Below, in pieces: positions 9,584-20,772 of a stretch of 64,000 bases of DNA (positions are counted from its first letter, which is position 1; each line of letters opens with the position of its first letter). Origin of the DNA: Ascochyta rabiei (lineage: Eukaryota > Ascomycota > Dothideomycetes > Pleosporales > Didymellaceae); contig NC_082409.1 of the NCBI RefSeq assembly GCF_004011695.2, positions 496,001 through 560,000 on the forward strand, written 5' to 3'. The translations under genes and the position numbers were made by a program. The notes below the pieces were generated by a model. The model had not been told where the DNA came from. It made no database searches and saw nothing but the letters and a program-made list of their open reading frames with translations.

Positions 9584-9625
<42 letters not shown>

Positions 9626-10954
9626 TCGCGGCCTCTTGCCCTCCAGCTCTTTGCGCGCCACTTCGATCCCCAGCGTCGCGGCGGTCGCGTATCCGATGCT
9701 GCCGTAGTAGATCTGCGCGATGAGCTGCGTGCTGGCTGGAAACGCAATGTCGCACAGTCCGAACACGCTCGTTCCCGTCTCGCCGACTACAATGTCGTTG
9801 GGCTGCAGGAAGGACTCGATCTGCGGCCACAGCCAGGACTGCGTGATGTGGACTGCGTCTTTGTCCAGCGGGATCCTCGGAGGGGGCAGGACGGCCTTTG
9901 GGATTTCGTGCTGGGGCGTGGAGGGCAGCGCTTTCACCAGGGCCGCGAGCAGCGGCTTGATAGCCGTGTCTGGGTACCTTTCCCCCCCGACAACGACGTC
10001 GTGCGCGTTGATCTCAATGCACGCGCTCGAGTTTAGGTTTCGCGAGAACCCACCCGAGTTCGTGTCTGCTGGCAGGTAGCCCAGCAAGATTGTGAGATCT
10101 GCAGACTCGGCGGCTTCGCGCACGCCAGGCGTCCCAATCGCGCCGTTCCAGACGCCGACGTAGTATGGTGAGGTTTCGTCAACGATGCCTTTGCCCATGT
10201 TTGCGGAGAAGAAGGGAACGCTCAGCGTTGAGATGAGCGACTGCGTCTCGGAAACGGCATCAAAGCGGTGGACCAGTGCGTCGACAAGGAGGGACGGGTG
10301 TTTGGCTTCACTGAGCGCGCGGGATATGGCGCTCACGGCAGCGTTCTGGGCCTCAGCATCGACTTGGGGAGAGATGTCGACTGGCGTTGAGAGGAGACTG
10401 GCGTCTACCTGCTCCGCGGAAAGGTCGAGAGGGAGGAAGATGTAGACCGGGCCGGACTGGATGAAGCATTCTCTTATCACGCGGTCGATTTCCGCCGGTG
10501 CAGTCTCGATGTCCCACAGTTCTGCTGCGGCGCAACGGACGGGCTCAGAGCACTTGTTGTACGTTTGGTGATTTGGCTTTCGTCCAATGGAGTGGTGGAT
10601 CATCATGTGCTTGCTCTGCATGGCTCGTGTAGTCTGGCCCACAATGTGTATCATCTTGACGTGCTCTGACATTGCGCCCGCCACCCCATTGAGAGCGCTC
10701 AATTCCCCCACCCCGTGGGTCGTGACGAAACACCCAGGCACGCCCTTGACCCTGGCATACCCGTCAGCAGCGTACGCAGCGTTGAGCTCGCTCTGGTTCG
10801 TTATCAACTCGACCCCTGCGGTGTCGTAAATCGAGTCGAGCAACTGCAGATTGAAATCGCCCGGGACTCCAAAGATGGTCTCAACACCAACCTGGTGAAG
10901 TCGCTCCCACATGTACTGGCCGAGTGAAATCTTGCCTGGCTCCGTGGCACTCAT
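9030..10954 (-). CDS. Pyruvate decarboxylase family (ThDP enzyme)
   Basis: This enzyme converts pyruvate, or a related 2-oxo acid, to an aldehyde plus CO2 using thiamine diphosphate, in the cytosol. The model is complement(join(9030-9349, 9412-10954)), 1863 nt, 620 residues, with a 62-nt intron. It shows the PDC N-terminus (LGQYMWERLHQVGVETIFGVPGDFNL), the catalytic Glu region (TNQSELNAAYAADGYAR), the HH pair (MMIHHSIG) and the ThDP motif GDGSLALTMQEL...VFVINN. I chose the ATG at 10954 (MSATEPGKISLGQY) because it matches the family start. An in-frame ATG at 11041 would add 29 residues resembling a mitochondrial presequence, but these are more likely 5' leader. Uncommonly, ~19 consecutive glycines sit just before the ThDP motif. 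Substrate choice (pyruvate versus indolepyruvate or phenylpyruvate) cannot be settled here. Confidence 0.88.
9573..9625. repeat. (GCC)n coding microsatellite in the PDC gene
   Basis: CCGCCA and CCG triplets on the + strand encode the polyglycine run of pyruvate decarboxylase on the - strand. Confidence 0.95.
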
Positions 10955-11484
10955 GCTTACGAGCAGTGTTCGACTGGAGCAGTCTACAATCCGAGGCGAT
11001 GTGCTGTTGCGATGGAGAAAAGAGGTCGAAAGGCGAATCAATGCTCAAGGGAACCTGTACGTCGTCAATGCGGGATCGGGGCGAATATAACAGTGCAATG
11101 CTACTCTGGTATGAATGATACCATGACCCACCCTTGGTTGCTACAGGTCACATCAGCTCCCGCTTACTATTCGACCAAACCCCAGGTGTGCTGTGCGTAG
11201 GCATGTCCGCTGTTTGAAGCTCATCCGCTGCTCTCTTGCGTAATAGGACAGACAGTAGGGCGTGCTGCATGCAGGGCGTAGTACATCGCGCTCTCCAGCC
11301 TCGGTTCAGGGCGGGGAAGAGACAGGATGACGCGGGGACGTGAGAGGCGTCGGAACATGGACCGGTTTTCGGAGCAAGCTTCCATGCGCTTTGGATCCAT
11401 GATGTTCAAGGTGCTTCACGGATATTTTCATTCTCTTGAGCATATGCATGTGAGTCATGTTCGTTTGTTGTCTAGACTAGTTGG
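10955..11484. other. Promoter region of the PDC gene
   Basis: 530 bp between the PDC start and the stop codon of the dioxygenase gene on the same strand. I see no gene; the small open frames lack any recognisable sequence. Confidence 0.5.
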
Positions 11485-12529
11485 CTAGACTGCGGCGCTC
11501 TCCTCTGTCGAGCCATTGAGCTTGCCCTCCTTTGCATCCTCGAAAGTCGCCATTTTGAAGTCGTACGGCAACTCAAACTCTGCGTTGGCATCGCCCTTGA
11601 ACGGCTTGAAGTCAACGAGAAGCGAGTCCTTGACAGCAAATACAGCATCGTCTTCAATGTACTTGCTGCTCCTGTCAAAGATCTGGGTGACGATCGGCTT
11701 GTGTCCTGGCGCTGTGAGCTGTTTCTAATCAGTACCATGTACGGCAGAGCAGATGGTAGGAGGAGCTTACGAGGAAGTGGATATGCGCCGGCCTGTACGG
11801 GTGTCTATCCAATGCCTTCAGCACCTTGCCTGCCGGCCCGTCAAAGGGAATGGGATAAGGCACAGGCCGGAGGCAGTAAAAGTCGTATTTGCCGTCAGCC
11901 CCCGTCGTGAACCTTCCCCTCAGATTCATCTCCGGCTGGTCTGGATCCTGCTGTTCATACAGTCCGTTTGGCGCCGTGTGCCAGACATCCACAACCGCGC
12001 CCTCGATCGGCTTGCCGGTCTTGAAATCCGTCACAGTACCGTGCATCCATGTGCGGTCCCCTTCCTCCTCAACGCCTGACACGATGCAGCTTCCCATCTC
12101 CATCTTTGGGGCGTCGTGCCGGTAGAAGGGTCCGAGGATGGCGGTTGCGGTGGGCTCGTCGGTGGCGTCTGTAGCGAGCTTGTATGTTATTTCGTCGACG
12201 AGGGATTCGAGGCCGAGCACGTCACAGAGGAGTTGCCCTTCGTTGCGCTTGGCGTCAGACATGCGGCCGGCCTCGTTCATCTATCTCGATCAGACCTTGC
12301 GATGCTGAGAGGTTTGCGGGGAACGTACCAGCTCGACGCCCATCATCCATTCATCGACTGTGAGCTCATTCTCGCGCGCAAAGTCGTGCAGGTGCTGGAT
12401 CAAGCTCGACGTGAGCTGTTTGACGCGAGGATTCGCATTGGGCCCTGTTGCGGCGATGACCTGTTGTGTGAAGTTTGGGTTGAACTTGTGCGTTTTACTG
12501 TCTGATACTGCTGCTGCTGCTTGCGGCAT
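11485..12529 (-). CDS. Intradiol ring-cleavage dioxygenase (catechol or hydroxyquinol 1,2-dioxygenase type)
   Basis: This non-heme Fe(III) enzyme opens catechol-type rings between the two hydroxyls, feeding the 3-oxoadipate pathway. The model is complement(join(11485-11718, 11771-12280, 12329-12529)), 945 nt, 314 residues, with introns of 52 and 48 nt. The N-terminal helical dioxygenase domain reads FNPNFTQQVIAATGP...LIQHLHDFARENELTVDEWMMGVEL. The catalytic domain has the four Fe ligands in context: Tyr in NGLYEQQ, Tyr in VPYPIPFDGP, and both His in RPAHIHF. After the second intron it continues LTAPGHKPIVTQIFDRSSKYIEDDAVFAVKDSL. The ATG at 12529 is the first in frame; the longer frame starts with TTG. 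Hydroxyquinol versus catechol specificity is not resolved. Confidence 0.88.
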
Positions 12530-13182
12530 GATGAAGGCTACGACAATCAATTCAAGCGCCAACGTATGTCAAGAGCTGTCCAGTAGTCAGTTGTGTATGA
12601 GGTTAGCTGGAGATCAAAAAGGCCATGTATGGCCATGCAGGGCAGCTTTAAAGAGTCTGCTTGGTACCGACTGGCGAACTGGCGAACGGGCGCATATCGG
12701 GCGCAACAGAAGTGTGGGGTGAGTGGGAGCAGCCGCAGTGCAACATCCGAACGTGAGAGCATCCGAACATTGTCCTAGCCAATGAGATCCAGGGCGATCG
12801 GCAGAGGGCAGTAATCCGCTACGAGCGCTCGCAGCTGAACACGGATGAGAGGCTGAGAAACGCTAGTAGCGTCAACAACAGACTAGGCAACGTAGGTCGT
12901 CTTTTAAGACTTGATACGTATCCTACTACTTCGGTATCTATAGAACCAGAGCTCCAACTCGCTGTACCAGAATACCACGGTTCAGACTTGGCCATCAACT
13001 CAGCTCGCATCCGATGGTCCATCCAGCCTGCACCTATGTTCTCCACCAACTACGCAATGGTATCCTCCCATAGCCAAAACCTTCGGCTAGTGCAGCATCT
13101 CAATTACCAATCTCTAGTGTGCGCGCGGAACAACTTCATGGCTCCTGCATGTGTAAACGTGAAAAGGCCGACCGAAACTCTC
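12530..13182. other. Intergenic region upstream of the dioxygenase gene
   Basis: About 650 bp separates the dioxygenase start from the PRP45 stop, both on the - strand. I see no gene. It should hold the dioxygenase promoter. Confidence 0.5.
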
Positions 13183-14850
13183 TCAATCGCTATCATCATC
13201 GACTCTTGCGCGCTTTGTCGAACGACCCTCTGAGGGGTCTGTGATGCCGTAGCGCTTCTCTCCCGATTTCGCCTCGCCCTTGACTTCGTTGATCATTGCG
13301 TTGATGTTGAATGGGTCGTCCGTGTCTTTCTCGAACTGAACCGGCCCGTCCCTTTGCTCTTGCAAATCGGCACCCTTGAAGCCCTTGCCTGCCTTGCCTA
13401 GCACCTCGAACTTGCTGGACTTGGTAATTCGGTCGTATGTCTGGCCCTCGTCTTCAGCGTCATCTTGCTGGACAGTAGGCCGGTAGATGCTGCTGATCGC
13501 GTCCTGGGCAGCGAACAAAGGCTTGTCGTAGTGGTTGTCCTCGTTGATGCCTGCGTTGAACCCGCTAGACTGGTTGAATAGCCGGGCATCGTACATCGAC
13601 TCTCCACTCTGCGTGGGCTTTGCAAGGCCAAGCGCAACTTTCTCGGAGATGTCTCGATTTTGTTCACGGGCAAGCATCTGGATCTTGCGTTCCGTGCCCA
13701 TCTTGGCCTGGCGTAGTTCGCGCTGGAAATCCTCACGACGCTCCTTCCTTGCTTCTTGTCGTTTGCGGACCTCCTCTTGCTCCGAGTCTGATTCCGAGTC
13801 GCTGTAGGAGCGCCGGCGTCCAGCGTTCGCGCGCTCCTCCCGCGCTTGTTTGGCCAGGTTGCGTAGATGCTCCTCCTTTTGCAGCTTCTCCTTCTCTGCC
13901 AATCTTTGCTGCATGATTGCACGCTGCTTGACCTCCTCACGGGCGTGTCGATCCGCGGCCTGCAACGCTTCACCGAATTGTGCAAATTTGTCGTTGATGG
14001 TGATGTCTTGAAGACCTCGCCCATCGGCGGCCAGACGCTTGTCCAGGGGCACAGTGTAACCCTTGGGGTTCTTCCAGTTGCTGATCGGCGGCGGGATCTT
14101 CCACATCTCCTGGTCCTCGGCGGTCAACTTTCGTGGCGGCGAGTGGAGGATGGGAGGCGGCGGGGAAGGGGGACCGCGGGGAATACGCTTGTGCTTGAAC
14201 TTGGGTGGCTCCATAGGGTCGATCTGCCGCTGCTGGATCTTGAAGATGCGCGTCTTGCCCTGTGCTTCGCCCATCTGCGCGGTGGGTGTGTATCGCACGA
14301 AAGTGGGCTCGTCATCCTTGCGGCCCTGGACGTTCTTGGGCTTCTGTGCGGCCGTCTGGCCTGAAACAAGGGCCATGAGTGCGGCCTCTGTCTTTGCCTT
14401 TGTCGCCTGTACAACCTCCTGGCTGGGGCGGTCCAGGTCCAGGTCGCCGGCGTTTGCCTGCTGTCGCAGCGGGATCAGGTCCTTGAAGCTGGCCTGCACG
14501 ATTCTGTTTTCGCCGTGTCCCCTTCTCGCGATCTCGTCGTACTTGGTCTTGCCCTCGGCGTCTACTCGTCGCGTGAGCGCGTTTGATGTCGACGGCTGGC
14601 CCTTCTTGCCCATGTCGAGCGGGTACTGCGCGACGTGGACCTCGGGAAATGCGCCGCCGTCGCCAAAGTCCTCGGCGGCGCGCGGTCGCCAGCTCTGCCT
14701 GCTGCCGTACGGAGGCGGTCCGTTCTGCCTCTTCGCGACCTGTGTCTCATACTGTTCGGAGCTCAGCACGCGCGTGCTTCGTGTCAGCTCCTCCTCCTCG
14801 CCCGTGTATCTTGGCTTCGGCAGCGACTTGGAAAGAGCGGCGACGGACAT
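13183..14850 (-). CDS. PRP45: SNW/SKIP domain pre-mRNA-processing protein Prp45
   Basis: This is a spliceosome component of the Prp19-associated complex, needed from catalytic activation through the second step; the metazoan orthologue SKIP/SNW1 is also a transcription co-regulator. It is intronless, with 555 residues from the ATG at 14850. The signature SNWKNPKGYTVPLDKRLAADG lies in the SNW domain, preceded by RYTPTAQMG...RIFKIQQRQIDPMEPPKFKHKRIPRGPPSPPPP. A highly charged Arg/Glu-rich coiled-coil region follows, then SSGFNAGINEDNHYDKPLF and a C-terminal nuclear-type basic stretch (STKRARVDDDSD). The frame is open for 61 more codons upstream, but the ATG at 14850 (MSVAALSKSLPKPRY) matches the family N-terminus. 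Confidence 0.93.
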   Translation of the reverse strand: MSVAALSKSLPKPRYTGEEEELTRSTRVLSSEQYETQVAKRQNGPPPYGSRQSWRPRAAEDFGDGGAFPEVHVAQYPLDMGKKGQPSTSNALTRRVDAEGKTKYDEIARRGHGENRIVQASFKDLIPLRQQANAGDLDLDRPSQEVVQATKAKTEAALMALVSGQTAAQKPKNVQGRKDDEPTFVRYTPTAQMGEAQGKTRIFKIQQRQIDPMEPPKFKHKRIPRGPPSPPPPILHSPPRKLTAEDQEMWKIPPPISNWKNPKGYTVPLDKRLAADGRGLQDITINDKFAQFGEALQAADRHAREEVKQRAIMQQRLAEKEKLQKEEHLRNLAKQAREERANAGRRRSYSDSESDSEQEEVRKRQEARKERREDFQRELRQAKMGTERKIQMLAREQNRDISEKVALGLAKPTQSGESMYDARLFNQSSGFNAGINEDNHYDKPLFAAQDAISSIYRPTVQQDDAEDEGQTYDRITKSSKFEVLGKAGKGFKGADLQEQRDGPVQFEKDTDDPFNINAMINEVKGEAKSGEKRYGITDPSEGRSTKRARVDDDSD

Positions 14851-15840
14851 GGTAGCGGGTGGAGGTGGCGGCGTAGGGTGGCGGCGCAGGGTGGCGGCGC
14901 AGGTAGGGTTGGTGGATCCTGGGGGCTCTTGGACAATGGCGGCTGCGAGCAAAAGTTCACCACATCGATCCGGTCCAACGCCAAGGACGGAGGCGGCAGC
15001 GCCGGCCTCCGCCACGTGACCGGAACGCCGCAAGACGACGACAAGGCTTCACAGTGCACGACGCAAGTTGGGTGATTGTTCGTCCGCACTTGCTAGAGAG
15101 GCTGTCGCTGGGTGGCTTTGGAAGCTTGGCGTGGTTCTCAAGCTCAGCTCTGGCCTGGGCCTGCCGGTGGATGGTGAGTATGTGACTCGGGCCTCGGCCA
15201 GGAGCATGTCGACATTCAATAGCCATGGATGATCATGGAGCTCTCTACGCGTCGTCCACTGTCTGCCTGCCATTGTCTTGGACACATCACCGGACGATGT
15301 TACACAGCAATGTCCATCGTTTCGAGCCCTGCCGACCCATGTCGAATTGTGGGGAAGCTCGCATCCTCCAAATTGTGAGGCAGCAGGCTGGTGCCCCTGA
15401 AGGCAAGGCACGGGGCTGCTTTGGCTGCAGAGCGAGGTATCATGCATGGCATTCGCAACGTCCATGGGTTGCGACGACCACGCTCGGATCCAATTGCACT
15501 GCACGTCACAGCCCGTCCGTTTGGCGGCCGTTCAAACTTCAACGCGTGCCATTTGCTAGCTCACGGCTAGAGTCGTGCTTCTCTCGTGCGTGCGGCTGTT
15601 CGGACCGTGCGTCTTGACGAGGCAGTCGGCCCTGCTTGTCCAACGGCCCATCTGCCAGTGTCGCAAAGTCGCGAAGAGGGAAACACGCCGCACGCCGTCT
15701 CGCTCACTGCAGGCCTTCTAGAAACAATTTCATTCCGGTCGCGAGCGTGTCACAAGCATGACGCGCGCCACGTCTTCCCTGTGACCGCACAGCGCTGAAC
15801 CCTGCAGCTGCCAGCAGATTCACCGGCGTGCCTTGCAGCC
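14851..15840. other. Divergent promoter region, PRP45 and the 15.8-kb gene
   Basis: About 1 kb between two diverging genes. It carries G-rich repeats of GGTGGCGG type next to the PRP45 start (14860-14905). I see no gene. Confidence 0.5.
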
Positions 15841-18705
15841 ATGCCGGCCGTCTCTCGACACTCGTCGGCGGCGCGACAATCTGACATGCCATCACAAACA
15901 CCGCCCGCCAAACACAAACGCTTCGCCTCGCTGTTGCGCCTGCCCTCCTCCTCGTCGTCGTCGTCGTCCAAAAGGGACAAAGACCGGGAAACTCCCCCAG
16001 CTTCCTCTCCGCGAAACCCCACCACGCCCACTGCTGCTGCTCCCGCTGCTGCTGCTCCCGCTGCTGCTGCTCCCGCTGCTGCTGCTCCCGCTGCTGCTCC
16101 CGCTCCTGCTCCTGCTGCTGCTCCCGCTCCTGCCCCTGCACCTCCACCTGCACCTATTCAGAGCGCGCCCTCGGCGACTTTGTCCTATTTCTCTCCTCAG
16201 CCCGGCGCGTCCGGCTCCGGGACCGACGTTCGTTCACCTGGAAGCAAGAGACCGCCTGCCTCGTTCAGTGGTCATGGGTAACTACGCCGTGCGCCGCTGT
16301 GTCCCCGTGTTTGGTGCTAATAGTGGCATAGTAAGCAACGATCTAGTAGCCGTCGACTAGCACCTCATCAGCCCCCCAGTCGCGTCCACACCATCGGAAT
16401 GCAGCTGTAATGCATTTCCCTGGCATGAGCCAAGCTCTCCCCAATTCGCCTTCTCGGCGCCCTGGCACATGGCTGACCGTATCTGTGTGCAGGCATAAAC
16501 AATTCGCGTGGACCGCCCGTCACCCTCATCACACGCGGCAACTCCGACTACGCGCGCAAGAAGACGCCTGCCACGACCCCGACCCAGCCACCGCGACAGC
16601 ACTCCGGGCTGCCCACGCCAATCGCTGGTCTGCAACGGCTGGGCCAGCCAGAGGACAATTCCTCTTCCTCGTCAGACAGTTCGAGCGCAAGCGAGGCGAC
16701 CGCGTCAGCATCGCAAACAAACAAGCCAGCGCTCTCGCGACAAAGCACCGTGACCAGCACGCGCTCCTCGCGGCACATGGCGACCTCGAGGGACGAGTCC
16801 CCTGACTTGGACGACGCCCGCAGTGGGCACGCCGCGCGCGCACAGAGGAACACACCAGGCACCGAGAGCGAGGACCTCTTCATGAACATCGCCGAGGACA
16901 GTGCGCCCAGACAGCGCGCAATGGACGCTGCAACTCGGCAAGACCGCCTGCGCTCGCGCATCGCCCGCGTGAACAATCGACACTCAACCCCGTCTGGCCT
17001 ACAATCGTCCTCACCGGCACACGCCATATCCGCCTACACCACGCCGACCACCAGTCGCATACCCTTTTCCACTTCCGCAGACCCAAAGTCGACCGCATTG
17101 CCCCGCCGCGCCACAGCCCTGCCTACACCCTCCAGGCCCGCCTATCAGTCACCCTTGTCGCCAAACAACCCAAACGAGACCACCCGGACTCGATTGCCTG
17201 AGCTCCACCCCAAGGCATCCTTTTCTTCTAAAAGAGACGCGGAGCTTTCGCCGAACGAATTCCTTGCCTCGATGCGGCGGCCATCTGCCCCAGATGCGCT
17301 ACAGACGCCCCCAAAACGCACACCAACACACGCCTACCGCTCCTCAAACCTGAACTACACATCCACGCGCAACGAGCCGAGAACACCACAAGCCGAAACG
17401 AGACAGGACGCATCTTCTCATCATGACGGTACTGAATCGCATGGCTCAACGGGTCCGGCAGCTTCCGTGTGGGACGAATTGGATGAGTTGAAAACACGCA
17501 TCAGAAAAATAGAACAAGGCGGCAGCAGCAAGACTCCCGCAACCTCAAACGCTGCCGTCGCACAAGCTTCTGCCGACCGTCCGCGAACCGCCAATACATC
17601 AGCCACCACAGTCTCATCCTCCCCACACCAGCAACGAAAGCCAAATGCATCCCCGTCCGAGTCGACTGTCGACGCACCATCCGCCAGAGTTCACCCTCTG
17701 CTGCGAGACGCCTTGGCAAAGGCCAAGCAGCACACTGCGCACTCGGTATACCGCGTGCTTGAATCCACAGCAACTGAAGCAATTGCGCTGGCGGAAATGG
17801 CTGGAAGCACAGGAATGCTAAGCTCAGCTGCTTCTGTCTACAGTGGTGCCGCTACGGCCGATCGACAAGTTCGCCGGAAAGCAGACAACATCTGTCGCAG
17901 CCTGACGGAGCTTTGCATAGCCTTGTGCGAAGCCAAGCCGAGTCTGGCAAGTCCCGCCATGCGCTCTTCAGCAGCTGCTGTCGCACGCAGGCCAAGCGTA
18001 CAAGTCAATGGGGAATCGCCAAAAACGACACGAGACAGCGAGGAAACCGGGAGTGTCGTCTCCTTCTCGGGTGTTAGTCCCAGCCGAGCCCTTGAGCGCA
18101 TTGAAGCTCGCAGAACCAGCATGCTTGCAGCTTCCACAAGTAAACGCGAGTCCAGCCAGGAGCCCAATAACACGTCCAACGCTCTCTCTGCATCGCGCAT
18201 ACAGCGAGCAGGCACCAGTCTCAACCGTACTCGACGACAATCGGATGCCGACGTCGACGAAGATGAGGATGATACCCTACGTGCACCATCCCGCGCGATG
18301 ACCGACTTCAGGCAGCTGCAAAACACCAACGCCAATGCCAGTGCCAACAACAGTCACTTTGAGAGGAACCGACACACCAGCAGGACCTACACATCACAGG
18401 AGCCAATGCCTGAGTTGCAGCCGTCGCCTAAATTTCAACCTGCCTCCAGCCTGCGACGACCGACTGTCACAGGTGTACCGAACGAAAACAGCCTGCTGTT
18501 CAAAGACAGCCCTCGACGCTACAATTTCGACCGACAAAGCTCACCAGCTGTGGAAAAGCAGACGGTCGGCGGCCTCCGAGAACGTCTACAGCTAAGCGCC
18601 AATCGCACCAACCTGAACCGCAATTCGATTGGTACAACAGCAGACCTGACCCGAAGCATGAGCTTAGGCACAAGGAGGATGAGAGGAGCGAGTACTGGAG
18701 AGTGA
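15841..18705 (+). CDS. Conserved fungal protein of unknown function, Ser/Pro/Ala-rich
   Basis: I do not recognise a defined domain. Exon 1 from the ATG at 15841 encodes an Ala/Pro-rich, disordered N-terminus (AAAPA repeats). The main exon is in frame from 16493 (after a TGTGTGCAG acceptor) to the stop at 18705 and reads GINNSRGPPVTLITRGNSDYARKKTPATTP. The most family-like segment is ASVWDELDELKTRIRKIEQ (near 17465-17515), followed by VHPLLRDALAKAKQHTAHSVYRVLESTATEA and a helical RQVRRKADNICRSLTELCIALCEA. The long disordered tail ends TRSMSLGTRRMRGAS. The junction is uncertain: the donor GT at 16271 keeps frame (222-nt intron) but is weak, while the better GTAACT at 16277 does not keep frame. 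Similar proteins occur in other Ascomycota as uncharacterised entries (from memory). Confidence 0.65.
16031..16135. repeat. 15-bp coding repeat (AAAPA)
   Basis: Tandem GCTGCTGCTCCCGCT units, degenerating to GCTCCTGCTCCT, encode an Ala-Ala-Ala-Pro-Ala run in exon 1 of the 15.8-kb gene. Confidence 0.9.
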
Positions 18706-19602
18706 GCAGACGAAGAACTGCAAATCAATGTTTTTGAGCGTTTCTGACGATTGTAACGATATATACCCAGTTTACTGTCCGGGAGACGTGTCACAACGCC
18801 GTACCATACGCGCCACGCGCCACTTCCGCAACGATGCGTTACGGCATTCCAAGTCCGGCAGCCTCGATGAGTTCGCCGGAGTAGGAGGATGTAGAAGCTG
18901 TATTTGTGGGAGATTTTGGGGAAAGAGCGATTTTTCAAGCGCACCATGCAGCGTTTCAGCAAGCATTACGATTGTGTAAATACTCCACGAAGCAGGTGGA
19001 CGAAGCATGTACGCTTTCTGTATCAGCACATGCAACGATGATAAACATGGTGATTTCAGTTCTATCTGAGTGCTAATCATCCATGTGGTACTCTATATTC
19101 ACTGCTTGCTGTCCCTTGCATGTGACAGAGTCCGCGTCTGCGCGATCGATCGACAACACATTAACACAGCTAAAATCCCACCAACTCATCACCTGCGCCA
19201 CACTCCAAGGACCCCGTTGAACCAACTGGGTGGACGATGGGAGCGTTGACGCGACTTTAACCCCATGAAAACTTGATCTGGCTTGCTTGAACATGCGTGC
19301 ACGCAGGACGATCACTGGGCCTGGCCCGGATGACGTATGACATGCAACATCCACGCACCGGACACAACCCCTGTCACCGCATCGCCAACCGCTTGCGTGG
19401 GCCATGATCCTGGGCCGCTGATTGTGGATGAGATCACTGGGGCATGACGAGCTGGAATGAAGGGTTCTGCTGGGGTTTGGGGGTATATATTGCCGCAGCC
19501 AACAGAGGCTACCTACTTCGACCTGTTATCATCACATTAAACCCCTCCAATACTTTCACCCCCATAATAAATCAACTCAGACACACAACCACACTCGTCA
19601 AT
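18706..19602. other. Intergenic region with the promoter of the 19.6-kb gene
   Basis: About 900 bp. The 3' part has a TATA-like element (19484) and a C/A-rich leader. The open frame on the - strand (19073-19405) shows no domain and I do not call it. Confidence 0.5.
19484..19490 (+). promoter_or_regulatory. TATA-like element
   Basis: TATATAT lies about 115 bp upstream of the ATG at 19603, ahead of a C/A-rich leader. Position and sequence fit a core promoter; inferred only. Confidence 0.4.
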
Positions 19603-20192
19603 ATGGCAAACAACAACCAGAACACGGAGAGCAAGGGCTACAAGCAGCAGGCTGGCGAATTCTACAACCGCCAGTACGACAACTGGGTGCCCTGGATGGA
19701 GGACAAGTACCTGCAGTGGTTCACCAAGGACAACAAAGCCTCGTATGCCACAAAGCGTACGTCCTCTCCTCTGAACATCTCCCTTCTACGCCCACCCACC
19801 CTCTCCACCACCTCTTCACCTCTTCATCGCTTCCCCGCTAACTCGCTGCAGAGAACCTCGACAAGACAAAGGTGACCGGCGTCTCGCAAGTCGACAACCT
19901 CCAAGAGGGCGTCAACGGCCTCGTCAGCGGCCAAGTCGGTCAAGGTGGAATCGCACAACCCATCGGCGATGCCCTCAGCAAAGAAGGCATCAACCGCGCT
20001 GAGCGCGGTGGAAAGGATGAGCACGGCAACCCGATCGAATCCCAAGGGCCTCTTGGTGGGTACGGACAGGGTGCCCTTGATGGCGTAAAGGGCAGCGCGG
20101 GCGCTGTTGGATCCGGCGCGAAGAGTGCAGGAGGGTACCTGGGAGGCATGTGGGGTGGCAAGAAGGAGGGCCAGGGTGAGCAGAAGAAGTGA
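19603..20192 (+). CDS. Small conserved fungal protein, Gly-rich C-terminus, unknown function
   Basis: The model is join(19603-19756, 19852-20192), 495 nt, 164 residues. The 95-nt intron has a GTACGT donor, a GCTAAC branch site and a CTGCAG acceptor. The N-terminus is aromatic-rich (EFYNRQYDNWVPWMEDKYLQWFTKDNKASYATK). It is followed by NLDKTKVTGVSQVDNLQEGVNGLVSGQVGQGGIAQPIGDALSKEGINRAERGGKDE and a glycine/serine-rich tail ending KKEGQGEQKK. There is no signal peptide or membrane segment. The family appears widespread in filamentous ascomycetes but I know no function for it. Confidence 0.8.
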
Positions 20193-20772
20193 GCTGTTGA
20201 TTTACGGTTGGGAGAAGGGGTTTGAGGGCGATCTATGATACCACGATATGATTCTGTCAGTCTCTGATGAAGAGCCAATGGCTACGATGTTCACTTCAAG
20301 CTGCCTTCCCGTTGAATCCTCTGGTGACGTAGCAGCTTATGTTTCCTTTCGCAGTGGCTCTTTCTTCTATCCCCTGGGCATGTGCTCTGGACAAACTCGA
20401 TAGCAAACTTCCCTTCCGTACATAAAGAGTGGGCTACTGCTTGGACAGAATTCGTTCCCATGCTCTTACCACCGCCGCCAAAATATCAAGCATGGCCAGG
20501 AGAGGCTTTCACTTCCGAGCCTGCTTGTCGGGGTGACTATGCTCGGTGCTCAGTGAGTGCCTTTCCACTCGAAGACGAGTTCACGGACATGCTTTCACCT
20601 CGACTATGCTTGGGCCGTGCTTGGGACCTGCAACATATATACTTTCCATAAATTGAGTACAATATATCTTCATCTTCCACTCACCTCGCTTCTCCACATT
20701 CAATCTCCACGGTCTTCCTTTCGTCTTACTAGCAAGTCTGTTCACTTCGCTTGTTTCTCCTTCATATCTGAC
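20193..20772. other. Intergenic region
   Basis: 580 bp between two same-strand genes. An AT-rich stretch with ATATATAC at ~20635 lies about 135 bp upstream of the next ATG. I see no gene. Confidence 0.45.

Noticed and set aside
10955..11041. 29-residue N-terminal extension of pyruvate decarboxylase as a mitochondrial presequence
   Set aside because: It is Arg/Ser-rich, but PDC is cytosolic and the family start matches the internal ATG. I note it as leader unless transcripts show otherwise.
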